NCBI RefSeq assembly: GCF_010389155.1
Contig: NC_057769.1
Location: 5,208,735-5,272,734 of the forward strand
Length of the DNA: 64,000 bases
Origin: Erigeron canadensis
Lineage: Eukaryota > Streptophyta > Magnoliopsida > Asterales > Asteraceae
Reading direction: 5' to 3'
Part shown: positions 1-10,521 of the stretch, one piece after another
Position numbering within the stretch: the stretch's first letter is position 1
Layout: every line of letters starts with the position of its first letter
Made by a program: the position numbers and the translations under genes
Notes under the pieces: generated by a model
The model's input: the letters and a program-made list of their open reading frames with translations, nothing else
What the model was told of the DNA's origin: nothing
Databases searched by the model: none

Positions 1-693
1 TGATTGTTAAGGTGACCGGGTTATGATCAGATAATAAACGAGGCATAACCCTTAAGCATGCTAAAGGCCACTTCGATGAAATCTGAACCCGCCAAGAATC
101 TATCGATTTTACTAAACTTTCTCCTGCCATTTTCTTCCTTCATGAATGTGAATTTAAACCCCCTCATCTCATATTCATCCAAGTTGGCATTATGAATAAA
201 TTCATTGAACACCCTAGCACAATTCGGGTTAAAGACAGACCCCGACCTATCCTCGGGAATTCTAACCGCATTGAAATCCCCCATCAATAACCACAAACCG
301 CCTTCATTCCTTTTTATTTCTAGTAACTTGTCCCACAACCTTTTTTTCTCTCGAAGTTTCTGGGGTGCGTAAATATTTGCTAGAATCACCAACTCATTAC
401 ATCCCTTTATCTTACCTTTAACAATTAAAAGTTTGTATCCTTAACACATCCCTCTTTATTGAAGATCCCCTTATCCCACAAGCAAAGTAATCCACCAGAT
501 CGACCAATCGAATCCACACCCTCCCAACCCAAATTGTACCCCAGAATTTTTTAACCATGAATTCACTAATCGAGGCACATTGCATTTCTTGTATTGATAT
601 GAATGATATCTTTTCCTTGATTTTTATTCCCCTGATCCAATCCGCCTTCCCACAAACCCCCAACCCCCTTATGTTAATATTCAAGCAATTCAT
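1..693 (-). pseudogene. LINE ORF2 remnant, endonuclease part
   Basis: The exonuclease-endonuclease-phosphatase fold of L1 ORF2 is recognisable by QE (IQEMQ), the GDFN motif (LLMGDFNAVR) and the C-terminal SDH motif (LSDHNPVTL). These fall in three different frames, so at least two frameshifts have accumulated. The start codon overlaps the ORF1 stop, as expected for a reinitiating LINE. The reverse transcriptase domain is outside the window. Confidence 0.85.
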
Positions 694-2345
694 TGGAAAA
701 AATCATTGTTACCTTCTTTGATGATCTCTTCTTTAACTCTATCGATGCACCCTTGCAGCTTCACTTTAGCTGTATCGCCGACTTCAATAATGTCTTGAAC
801 CTCTCCTTCTACTTGAATTTCTGGTACCTCGATCTCCACTAAATCTCCATTATTCACTTCCATCATAAATGCCTCCCCTCCTCTCTCCATTTCCGCACCT
901 TCGTTCTCCAAATCTGGGCAATGGTCTAGGTCAAATCTCTTAGCATTTGCTTCATACCTTTGGTCTGCCTGTTCTTTTTGTGTTTCAATTTCAGCTTGAT
1001 TATGAGTATTCAGTTCTTAGGTTAAAGCATCATCTGGGCCAAAAACGTTTTCTTCCCTTAAACGCTTTTTGGGCCTTGAGTTGCAGTCTGCCACCAAGTT
1101 GGCCCAGTTGCAAATGGAGGATTCTTTATTATTAAAACTATTTTTATTCCCTTTTTTCTTATAATAACCTTTTACTTCTTTTTTGGCAATAACTGAAGGA
1201 ATTTTCGGCGGTGCACTACCACATGCTGATTTTGTGGGACCCGAAACCATCATACCTTGCATGGGGAGTGAAAATACATTCCCATGCATCGATGCGTCTT
1301 CCTAGTTCCCATGCACTCCTTCCTCTCTCTCCTCATAATTCTTTCCTCTTGTCTCTTCATTTTCCTTTCTCTCTCCACCAGAGAGATTTTCCGGCGCAGC
1401 GGTGCAGGCTCCATTCGGCGTCTGCTGTTCCTTAATATTACAATCTGGACTCCAATATATATCCTCTTCTTCCACCCAGACCTTGAATGCTTTATCCTTC
1501 CATTTGAGTGTTCTTGATAGGCCGATCTTGTGTCCTTCTCCTACTAGAACTCCCATTTTAACTTTTGCCAAATATGAACTTTTGTCCTTGATCTTGGGGA
1601 TTGAGATCACCTTTCCAAAGCTACTTCCTATTTGATTCATCACTTCCGGTAAGAAAAGATGTAAAGGTACCCCCGAGATTGACACCCAAGCAATTCTTTC
1701 AAACGGGAGGATTTGTCCAGACCACGTTTCGACTTTAGATAACCATTTCCTCCATATATCTTTTTTGTCAATAAACTCCTCTGCCTCCTTTTTATTTGGA
1801 AAAGAAAGCAGATAGCACATACCCCCTACATAGGCTGCTTCCACCTCTGAGAATTCTGCCCTTCTGAGCATGGACTTTATGGAACATAATGCCTCAAAAT
1901 CACTGCATCTGACCACTAAAGCTCTGTCGTGCAAATGTGACAAAGTTGTCTTCTCTGAGCTAACACGTATTATTTCGTCTTTCTTCTCCACTTCTTTGGA
2001 ACCCGCAACCACATCCCTAAAAGACAGGCCACTTTTGATCCAAGCTGGACCACTGACATGGGTAGTCCTTGAAGGTTGTTCACCCATCTTCCTAAACCCA
2101 GGCGCCCTCCTATTTCTTTCTTCTAACATCTCATTTTCCATAGCAAATCTCGCAATCTTTAAACTCACATGAAACTTTCCAGCTCTTGCACCTTTTAGTT
2201 CTTTTTCAAGCTCACTACAGTTTCTTACCCCTTTGAACGAGACAAAACCGAATCTATCCCCGTCCTTATTTCGTTTCCTTGCGATATAGACCCCAGCAAT
2301 CTCCCCGAACCTTCCTAGAGCAATGCCAAATCCCATGGTCTGCAA
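690..2345 (-). pseudogene. LINE ORF1 remnant (RRM + DUF4283-like)
   Basis: A single reading frame continues through this interval apart from stops at about 1302 and 1017. The RRM ribonucleoprotein motif lies near the right end. The region WSGQILPFERIAWVSISGVP is typical of the DUF4283 domain of plant LINE and gag-like proteins. The tail is acidic and lysine-rich. In plant L1 elements ORF1 is a nucleic-acid-binding protein. This copy cannot make it intact, so I treat it as dead. Confidence 0.85.
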
Positions 2346-2420
2346 CCATTAGGGATGTTGGTCACGTAAAATTTGACTAAGCCTTCCTTGGTTTTTTCTC
2401 CGGTGAATTCTTTGTCTTTT

Positions 2421-3080
2421 CGGGATAACTTCTACTAATATCCATAAATTCTATTATTTTTTTTCTTTTATAAAACAATTCACCTTCATCCTTTTTTAAC
2501 TTTCAAGCCTTCAAAATACTTAAATTACCTCTCAACTCTTAACTTTTTCTTAACTCACACTAGATCGGCCCAATATATACTTTAATGAAATTATTGACAA
2601 CATACGACTCTCAACCATATAAATAGTTACACTAACCCTTTTACATCAATTACTTTTACATTAAAATAACCATAACTCTACCGACACTGTTGTCGCCGCC
2701 CTTCGCCTTTATCATCGCCGCGTTGTACGTGCACCCTTACAGTTTTCTTGTATGTATTAAAACTAAAAACCATTGTATTAGTTTTTTTTTTTAAACAATG
2801 AATATAATTTTAGTTACGATTCAATTGTATTATATGCAAAGATACAGATTTTGTTCAATAAAAAGGGAAACATATATATCAATAAACTGAAGTAGTTGAA
2901 GGATAAAATAAACGATTAGCATATTATGTTTTTAATGAAATTTAACAATAGGTGTTGGTTAGAATAAAACAAATATTCAAGTAAAAAAAATATAATAAAA
3001 AAGTTTTCTCAAATCAAAATCATGAAAAATCCTTGTCAATTAATATATATTTGTGTTATATGAATATTCGCGTATCAGTT
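2421..3080. other. gene-free AT-rich spacer
   Basis: No coding signal. Near 2690-2725 there is a short CG-rich tract (TCGCCGCCC then CATCGCCGCGTTGTACG) resembling the 3' ends of the Helitron-like repeats seen elsewhere in the window. It is too degenerate to call as an element. Confidence 0.5.
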
Positions 3081-3762
3081 TTTTTATCGCAGCCTGTATT
3101 CCGACCCTCTTTTTTTGTATTTCGACCACTCACTTTTTGCAGCAAGGGAAGGGTCGTTGCAAAAGGGTTGCTGCAAAAAAGGTCGCTGCAAAAAGTGAAT
3201 AAAACAAATTCATATTCATCTTTTCTATCTTTTTAATCTCTTAAATAGTTAACATATGTTAACTAAATCGACACACACACTAAATCACAACCCCTCTCTC
3301 TCATCGGATTCATCGCCACAACCACCGCCGCCGAATTCATCATCATCAACTAAGGTTTTTCTTTCTCTAATAAACGGTTACGTTTTCTTTGTTTGAACTC
3401 GATATATCATGGTAATTTTTATGGAGTAACACAAGTGTTTGCTTCGTAATTGTCATCGCATCCCCTCACATGTTTTGTATTGTGATCACTGTATAGGCGC
3501 TGCAATACGCGGACACCAGGCTATTTAGTATAAAAAGAATATTAAAGATTACGTAGAAAAAACGTATAAGTAAACTATATTAGGTATAAAACACAAGTAA
3601 ATATATAAGTAAAGAGAATAAAAATAAAATTAAAAGTATAAAAGTTAATATAAATATATGGCTACTTATCATGTATTTTTAAAATGTGTATAATGTGATT
3701 TGAATTTTGCAGTATAAATGGCTACTTATCATGGCGGAGATGGTGGTAATGAAGACCCCTGA

Positions 3763-4264
3763 TGTGCTAAATCGAGTTCAAAAATTCTTAAAATTACACT
3801 AGCATTAAATTGGTATTCACTATCATACCATGAACTACGCATATAAGACAATATTCACCATTTTGGCTACTCAACCAAGCCTTTCAATATTACACTAGCA
3901 TTCCTAACCCAACCCTTACTTTTCAATTTCTTGAATCATAGAAGATTGTTATTGATCTTGTTGATGATTAGAAGATTTTTGATTTGTTTGAAGAATTGAA
4001 ATTGATTAAAAGAAATGAGAAGAAGAAGATTAAAGAAAGAACAGATTAAGGTAATTGGAATATGACTCGTAAACTTGGGAGGATGGCTGACACTCCATAG
4101 AGATGCCACGCCCCTTTCTCAATTTTGTGGGTATTTTAACCGCTATCCGTTAAAATTCTGACTAAATTAACCCCATAACCAAAAATAAAATACTAGGAAC
4201 TTAATTTAATGTCAAAACTACAAAAAATGTTAATTTATTACCTTAAAATTCTTAGGGTGTTACA
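3763..4264 (-). mobile_element. solo LTR-like sequence
   Basis: Read on the minus strand it begins TGTAACACCCTAAGAATTTT and ends CGATTTAGCACA. That gives the TG...CA ends and the TGTAACACCC start common in Asteraceae and other plant LTR retrotransposons. Its length is about 502 bp. It interrupts the MATYHGGDGG exon of the CACTA-like element, so it is younger. The five bases on either side (CCTGA and ACTTT) do not match, so no target duplication supports the ends. Confidence 0.5.
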
Positions 4265-4450
4265 ACTTTTGGCCCAGTTGAACAGTTCTTCGTGTGAATT
4301 AAACACCTAAAATAGTTATTTTTAAAATTATCATAAAACTATACATACTTATAAATATCTAACATTTTACATATGCAATCAATTTAACAACGAAACACAT
4401 ATTAAATAGTATTAAAATATAAATTGTTTAATGATATTCGGTATAAAAAA

Positions 4451-4630
4451 TTAAGCGTGTAAATAGGTGATTTTAAAAGTTAACAAGAATATCTCATCGG
4501 TGTGAAACGCCTTAGCGTCGTAGTCAAAATGAGGGCCTGCCTCCGGCATCTCAAATTCTTCATCGGGTTCTTTTAAGTGTAACTGAAAACCTTCCGCACC
4601 TATTTCTCCACATAAACTCTCAAAATCCAT
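4451..4630 (-). CDS. small ORF inside CACTA-like element, unrecognised (59 codons)
   Basis: An acidic protein start, MDFESLCGEIGAEGFQ, followed by PDEEFEMPEAGPHFDYDAKAF. The composition looks coding for roughly 45 residues. The last residues probably read into intron. It faces opposite to the MATYHGGDGG exon within the same element. It may be an exon of a captured host gene or of a former transposon accessory protein. I do not recognise the family. Confidence 0.3.
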   Translation of the reverse strand: MDFESLCGEIGAEGFQLHLKEPDEEFEMPEAGPHFDYDAKAFHTDEIFLLTFKITYLHA

Positions 4631-5000
4631 CTAGAATATATATACATATACATAAACGGTATGAAAAATTTAATAAACATATATATATATATACCTACTA
4701 TATTTAAACATATATAACATATACCTGATGAATGTGAAGCGTCATAATGAAAACGAACTGAATGGGTGCAAAAATGCCACTAAATTGAATGAGACTGAAA
4801 ATGAAAGGAATTGAATGCGAATCAAAATGAATGTGAAAGGTTCGTCGAAGTTGTATACATATATAGGGATTTATCCATACACTGTTGACTTGACAGACAT
4901 TAGTGTAAATTTGTTTTATTCACTTTTTGCAGCGACCCTCGCTAGTGTGGTCGAGTTACTAAAATACTGGTCGGGTCACCAGACGCATTTTTTATTATCT

Positions 5001-5849
5001 AACATGATGCAATTTTATATGATAGTACAATATTTTGTAGTATAAAAATATAGATAATTATTAATAATAGCAATGTGACATTGTTATTGTTATTAAAGGG
5101 TTTATGATGTGTGTATATAGTGGCGGCTCAAGTCATGTTGGAGCGTAAAACAAAACTTAAAAATGAGGTGTATTTACGATTAAAATTTATTTAAGAGGGT
5201 CTGTTATAGAAATTCTTCAATTTAAACACCCATCATACAAGAAATATACATTTATTCTTACCATGTTTAAACATTCACCATACGGGAATTATACATAGAT
5301 ATTTTCCGTGTGGCACTTTGACTTTTATGGTCAAAATGAGTATCAATCTCGTGTAATAACAAATTCATGTATAATGGATGTTTATATCGAATTGGTGAGT
5401 GTGTTTATAGACATTACGATATTAAAAGGAGAACAAAAAAAATCAAAAAGTATCACAATTACCCGTCAATCAATTAAAAAAAGTAAACTTACTTAAGAAT
5501 ATGACTTAATAAGGTTCAAAAGTGTTTTGATTGTAAAAGTTAGACATAAATCTTTTAGGATAATGAAGGTGTATTTTTTGAACATATATAGAAGAAGTAT
5601 TGGAAAACAAACAAGAAAACTTAAATATCGTTAAAAAAAAAAAAATCAACTATACTTTTTATTTAGGCCAAATAGTTAATAAATAGAAAGTTTTATTAAT
5701 CTAATATCTTAGAATCTGTCTATAATGTTGAGAACTTTTTTGAAACAAGACTAACTTCTAAGCTTCTCTATTTTATTTTTATTTTTAAATTTTTTATACA
5801 GGATTATGTTAATATATAGTAAAGTCTACACATAAAATAAAATAATATA
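5001..5849. other. gene-free spacer
   Basis: No gene. Around 5118 the string TAGTGGCGGCTCAAG resembles the terminus of plant hAT MITEs, but I could not find the partner end. Confidence 0.4.
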
Positions 5850-5858
5850 TTTAACATA

Positions 5859-5990
5859 GAGAAATGATATTGCTACAACAATATTTAACCATCTACAACA
5901 ACAACTGCATTATACAGTTATACGTTGTACAATAAAATTTGTACAATTATTGTAGATGCCTAATTATTGTTGTAGAAATATCACTACCCA
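5859..5990. mobile_element. MULE-type MITE with 9-bp target duplication
   Basis: A 132-bp element with inverted ends: GAGAAATGATATTGC followed by TACAACAATA on the left, and the matching inverse on the right ending ATATCACTACCCA. It is flanked on both sides by the identical 9-mer TTTAACATA (5850-5858 and 5991-5999). A 9-bp duplication is characteristic of Mutator-like elements. It has no coding capacity. Confidence 0.75.
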
Positions 5991-6007
5991 TTTAACATAT
6001 GGATAAT

Positions 6008-6886
6008 GATAGATCAACCTAATTGATATGTTTAAAAATCAACCTAAATATGAGATGTTGACACGTGTAAGACTCAAGGAATAAGATTTGGAAAGAGAAA
6101 TTAATGGAATTTACATGTCAAATTCTTAAGGTTTAAGATTGATCTTTAGACATATAAGTTAGGTTGGGTCAGGTTTGGTTAGCTTGGGGTTGGGTCAGCT
6201 TGGAGTCTGGATCAGGTTGGGTCAGCTTAGTTAGCTTGGGTTGGGCCAGGTTGACACAATCTACACAAATGTAGATTAATCTACACAAATGTAGATTATG
6301 GGTTTGGGGTCAGCTTGGGATGAACTTGGGGTTTGGTTCAGGTTAGGTCAGATTGGGTCAGCTTGGTTAGCTTGGGTTGGGTCAGCTTGACACAATCTAC
6401 ACAAATGTAGATAATGGGTTTTGGATCAGCTTAGGGTTGGGTTGGGTCAGCTTGGGGTCTGGGTCAGGTTGGGTCAGCTTGGTTAGCTTGGGTTGGGTCA
6501 GCTTGACACAAAACTACACATAATCTACACAAATGTAGATCCCAAGTTGACCCAGATTTCAGGCTGACCAAGCTGACCTATAACCTAGGCTGACCAATAT
6601 GACCCAACCAAGCTGACCAAGCTGACTAAACAAGCTGATTAGAACCTAAGCTGATCAGAACCCAAACTCACCTAGAACCCAAACTAACCAACCAAGCTGA
6701 CCAAGCTTACCCAACCAAGCTGACAAACCAAGCTGATCATAACCCAAGCTGACCCAGACCCAGGCTGACAAAAGTTTGATTTATTTACAAAAATGCCACC
6801 GCGTTTTTTTTTTTAAATCCACATGTCACGTTCTGATTTGTTCATAAGACCTTCTCTCCTTAAGACACCTTCTTATTTGATCTATC
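6008..6886. mobile_element. foldback element built of inverted tandem arrays
   Basis: The outer 10-bp inverted repeat is GATAGATCAA at 6008-6017 and TTGATCTATC at 6877-6886. The left arm (about 6160-6510) is a degenerate tandem array of a 10-12 bp unit like GGGTCAGCTTGG. The right arm (about 6541-6772) is the same array inverted (CCAAGCTGACC units). The RNA or single strand could therefore fold into a long imperfect hairpin. The left arm also carries four copies of the small palindrome ATCTACACAAATGTAGAT, two of them in tandem at 6258-6297. No clear target duplication. Confidence 0.6.
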
Positions 6887-6889
6887 TCT

Positions 6890-6890
<1 letters not shown>

Positions 6891-6916
<26 letters not shown>
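6891..6916. repeat. (AT)n microsatellite
   Basis: An uninterrupted AT dinucleotide run immediately right of the foldback element. Confidence 0.9.
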
Positions 6917-6921
<5 letters not shown>

Positions 6922-7043
6922 GAGGCCTTCGATCATAGGGTTTAAAGTCTTTTGTTTTATTTGCTTTACCTTTAAGTCACTACAGTATGTATAATAATTT
7001 CAGATTTAACGGTCGAGTAAAGTTTTATTGTAGAAATTTACTA

Positions 7044-7297
7044 CCCTCCGTCCGATTTTAATTGTCCTATTTTGACTGGTCAAGTCTTTTTCTTCCGACT
7101 TTGACCGTAAATATCTTTGTTTGTGTTATATATTAATTTATGAAAATTATATTAATGAAAAGTACATTTAAAACTAAATCAATTCATATATGTTATATCA
7201 AGTGTTGTATAACACAAAGAAAAAAAATTATGGTCAAATTTAAAAGAAAAAGACTCAAAAAGTCAAAGGATGACATTTAATATGGGACAAAGAAATA
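7044..7297. mobile_element. Stowaway-like MITE (CTCCGTCC type)
   Basis: The left end CCCTCCGTCCGATTTTAATT sits next to a TA. The right end reads GACATTTAATATGGGACAAAG and is its imperfect inverse. The internal parts TTTGACTGGTCAAG and CTCAAAAAGTCAAAGG also face each other. This is the familiar CTCCCTCCGTCC family of Tc1/mariner-derived MITEs. The right boundary is uncertain by a few bases. Confidence 0.6.
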
Positions 7298-7937
7298 ATA
7301 AACTTAAAAATAAAAAATGGAATGTTGGAGAACGTGATGAGTCGTAAATTGTTGGACGCATCGAAAAGAAGGAGACAGTCGCAGGAGGGGTTTGACAGTT
7401 TGGGTGAATTCCACCTCCTATTTGATTTCAGGCCTATTCGAATAGAAGACCCCCTTCACTTTTTCCTTTCTACTGTATTTTGTTTCTTTCCTATTTATTT
7501 AATTGTCGCTTAAATTCTGTTTGGTCCAAAAATTATATGCATTCTTTATTAATTTCATTCATGCAGTTTGACTTTGATAATATTTGAAGGAATTATCTGG
7601 TTATTATATTATGTTTTTGATACCATTGAATAGAACTTGGTATATTGCCTTAGAAAAATACATAACTCGCTATCATAAGTAATTAAAAGTGTTATTTATG
7701 TAGTTATATGCATGAAACGAAAAAAACAAATTTCAAGGACATTAATTATGCATTATCTTATATATATCCTGAATAATTTATGATTTTCTGAGCATAGGCT
7801 TAAGAGTCACCTCGATTAGTTAATGAGCATCGAGGTCCAACGTTGAACAACCTCACACTCATCACGCTGCTTATTCCCCGACATATAATTGTCTTATACT
7901 CCTTTTCCTTAATTAATTCTAACCTAGTTACATTAAT

Positions 7938-8605
7938 TTATACTCCTCTATAAAAATTATCACACTTCTCAATTTCAAAAAGTGTTACACAATAGTTACA
8001 TATAAAAATACTAAATTATTATTGATAAAAGTTTTTATAAATTACCAAATTTGTCTTTAATAAATTAATTTATCATCTAAACCTTTATTTTAATAATTAA
8101 TATTTTAAGCCCTTAGGAGGCGTTTGGTTGTAAAAAACACCTCTTGTTTTCTACTTTTGTTTTATTAGAAAATATGAAAAATAGAAAATGCGTTCTAATG
8201 ATAGTTTTCTAAAAATGTTTTACAAGAAAACAAAAAACAATGTTTTCTACTTTTCAATGGCAAATTTGAAAACATCTTTTACTTGTTTTCAATTTTCCAT
8301 CTCATTCCTCCCCATCCCCTCACACTTCTCACATGTTTTCTAGTTTTCTAATTATAACACGTTTTCAAAATTTTTATTTGTTTTCTATAAAATAAAAACT
8401 CCTTTCATTTTCTTGAAAATTAAAAATGACAAACTATAAACATTTTCTACAACCAAACGGACCTTTAGCTTCTAATTTATTTTACTATCACCTTTACATA
8501 AACGTCATCACTTGATACCGTCACCACACCAATAGTACCATCACCGACACCACTAGACCTTCGTCCCCACCAGCGCAGCCGCATCGCGCGGGTATCATAC
8601 TCGTA
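7938..8605 (+). mobile_element. Helitron-like dispersed repeat, family A, copy 1
   Basis: It begins TACTCCTCTATAAAAATTAT and ends with a CG-rich tract CCGCATCGCGCGGGTATCA followed by TACTCG|T. The start, middle (GTTACACAATAGTTA, CTAAACCTTTATTTTAATAA) and end all recur at 8779-9365, and inverted at 33748-33975 and 60737-61009. No coding capacity. A Tourist-like MITE (8116-8464) is nested in it. The GC-rich subterminal hairpin-like end suggests a non-autonomous Helitron. The 3' tetranucleotide is CTCG rather than the usual CTAG. Confidence 0.55.
8116..8464. mobile_element. Tourist/PIF-Harbinger-like MITE, TTA duplication
   Basis: A 349-bp element with inverted ends GGAGGCGTTTGGTTGTAAAA and TTTCTACAACCAAACGGACCT, flanked by TTA at 8113-8115 and 8465-8467. 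A TTA duplication with a GTTTGG-containing terminus fits the PIF/Harbinger (Tourist) group. The interior is AT-rich and non-coding. Confidence 0.65.
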
Positions 8606-8778
8606 TCTATATAATAGTATTATTATTAGGGATAATGTCCATGGAGGCCACCCAAATATTCAACTTTTTTCTTTTAGACCACTCAATTATAAAAATTTAC
8701 TTATGGGCCGCTATAATATATAAATTGTTTCGTTTCAACCAATTTCAACTAAAAAACTTGGAAGAAGTCATCTATCTA

Positions 8779-9365
8779 TACTCCTTTGTAAAAATTATCA
8801 CAACCTCATTTTTAAAAATAGTTACACAATAGTTATATACAGAATTACTAAATTCCCATAATAAACACTCACTATGGAAAAAATTTTTAAAAAATATCAA
8901 ATTTATCCTTAGGGGATGTTTGGTGGGGAGAAGTGAAATTAGAGAAATGGAAATGTTTTCAATTTCTAATGTTTGGTAAGAGGAAATCGTGCAACACGGA
9001 GAAATGGTTTCTTTGAGAAATTGAATTTACACTAAACCTCATTTCTTTACCTTTTCTAAGGAAATCATTTTCAATCCTCTTTAGCCATTTTTCAACCATT
9101 TCATTTCCTTACAATTCTCTTCCCTACATTATTTCATTTATCTAAATTCTCCTTACTAAACACATCTTTAATGAATTAATTACACTCTAAACCTTTATTT
9201 TAATAATTAAAATTTTAAGCTTTTATCATTTAAAAATTTCTACTATCACAATTACATCAACCTACACCACTTTACACCACCACCACCACCAATAGTACCA
9301 TCACCGCCACCACTAGACCGTCTTCCCCACCACCAACGCCGCATTGCACGGATACCATACTCGTG
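8779..9365 (+). mobile_element. Helitron-like dispersed repeat, family A, copy 2
   Basis: Same ends as copy 1: TACTCCTTTGTAAAAATTAT on the left and CCGCATTGCACGGATACCA then TACTCG|T on the right. It is interrupted by another MITE at 8912-9167. It shares with copy 1 the internal phrase ATAGTACCATCACCG.CACC followed by ACTAGACC.TC. The two copies lie head to tail about 170 bp apart. Confidence 0.55.
8912..9167. mobile_element. Tourist/PIF-Harbinger-like MITE, TTA duplication
   Basis: A 256-bp element with the left end GGGGATGTTTGGTGGGGAGAA. The right end TTCTCCTTACTAAACACATCT is its imperfect inverse. TTA flanks it at 8909-8911 and 9168-9170. It is a different sequence family from the MITE at 8116-8464 and is inserted at a different point of the host repeat. 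Confidence 0.6.
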
Positions 9366-9769
9366 AAAACTAAAAAACAAGTTATCATTCTACAAACTCA
9401 TAACAACGTAGATTAAAGTTTATATGTGTAACACCTTTTATATTCTTAATAAGAAGACAATATTTGTCAACTCGAGACTTTAAAATAGGACTTGACATGT
9501 ATTATACATGTAAGTTATAACTTTAAACATTTTCAGAAGTAGAGATATTTTTACAATTTGATAAACTTAATTTTGATCAAAATTGGTAAAAATAATATGA
9601 AATAGAAACTTTGATGGCTTACACGAAATTTTTGATAAATGAGTGACCTAAAAGAAAAAAACTTGATAAATGGGTGACCTCCCCATATATATTATCCCTT
9701 ATTATTTAGATATGTTTATGATATGTTTGTTTATATTATACTCCGTATGTAGTTTTATATAGTTTATTA

Positions 9770-10521
9770 CTAGATTTTAGACCCGTGTCCAACACTGAAC
9801 ACGGGGTTTACAATGTTATACTTTGCAAGTTGTAATACAATAACCACATGCATGTTCGTCATTGTCATTATTAGTTGATACATATTCATGTGATTGTTTG
9901 TCATAGTCATTCCACAAGACACATGCTACAATAATTTATTTATTATATAATTTTTTTAAAACCAATTGTACTCATAATGTGATTATTATGAAAGATTATT
10001 AAGAACTAATATAAACATACTTATGATCCTGTACTTGACATTCAAGTATATGTGTTTAATCATGATACGACCCATAACATGAATATGTTTATTTTCAATT
10101 ACTGTTATATGATAATTAGGTAACAATTAGGATTGTTTTCATATTGTTTGATAGCAATTACCACTTTTTATTTAAGTGACAATTGTAATTTTAAAAAATT
10201 AAATATAAATACTTTTGTAACGTTTTTTAAAAATTTAAGAAAAAGTTTCTTAAATTGATGGCTAAAAATAAATATAAACTAAGTATTTAAGGTTAAAAAG
10301 TGTAAATTATTGGTGGAAAACAAAAAAGTGTAAATTAATGAGACTTTTTCTACAAATTAATATAAATACCAATATAATAATATATTTGGATAATAATTAT
10401 TAAGATTTTTAATTTATAGTTAATCTAAATAATGACATAAGCGATAGTCAATTTGATAAAATTAAACGATTTGATTGGTTAATAAGTCATTAGTTCAACT
10501 GTCTTATAGTATATATTAAGA
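9770..10521 (-). mobile_element. non-autonomous Helitron
   Basis: On the minus strand the 5' end is A|TCTTAATATATACTATAAG at 10521. The 3' end is the hairpin CCCGTGT-(10-nt loop)-ACACGGG (9782-9805), followed by TCTAAAATCTAG|T at 9770. TC start, hairpin, CTAG end and insertion between A and T are the complete Helitron signature. The length is 752 bp and no Rep/helicase is encoded. An alternative 5' end six bases further right is also preceded by A. Confidence 0.7.

Larger units (their letters stand above)
1..2420 (-). mobile_element. L1-type non-LTR retrotransposon (LINE), decayed, 5' part only
   Basis: Reads right to left and runs off the left edge. ORF1 (about 2375 to 690) starts with an RRM-like region (FGEIAGVYIARKR, RFGFVSFK), followed by a DUF4283-like region ending in FKVWVEEE. 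It is broken by a frameshift near 2335 (the upstream frame reads VTNIPNGCRPWD) and by in-frame stops at about 1302 and 1017. The ORF1 stop (690-692) overlaps the ORF2 start (691-693) as ATGA. ORF2 shows the endonuclease domain: NINIRGLG, ISIQEMQ, ANIYAPQ, GDFNAVRIPEDRSGS, KIDRFLAG, then SDHNPVTLTI. It is frameshifted near 430 and again near 40. The reverse transcriptase would lie left of the window. No target-site duplication can be judged. Confidence 0.9.
3090..5000. mobile_element. CACTA (En/Spm)-like non-autonomous element, outer CACTA ends not found
   Basis: Inverted subterminal motifs face each other across about 1.75 kb: GGTCGCTGCAAAAAGTGAAT continuing to 3209, and its exact reverse complement at about 4911-4940, a roughly 30-base perfect match. 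Flanking repeats of the types GTCGTTGCAAAAGGG and TGGTCGAGTTAC are typical of En/Spm subterminal arrays in plants. The interior holds a UTR-like tract (3275-3355, CT-rich then AAG|GT donor-like), a short exon beginning MATYHGGDGG at 3718, a solo LTR and a small minus-strand ORF. I could not place the terminal CACTA sequences or a 3-bp target duplication. Confidence 0.55.

Noticed and set aside
6160..6780. CRISPR-like array of short repeats
   Set aside because: The units are contiguous, degenerate and inverted, without regular unique spacers, in a plant genome.
7322..7513. 63-codon open frame next to the Stowaway-like MITE
   Set aside because: No domain, hydrophobic end of low complexity, no splice or promoter support.
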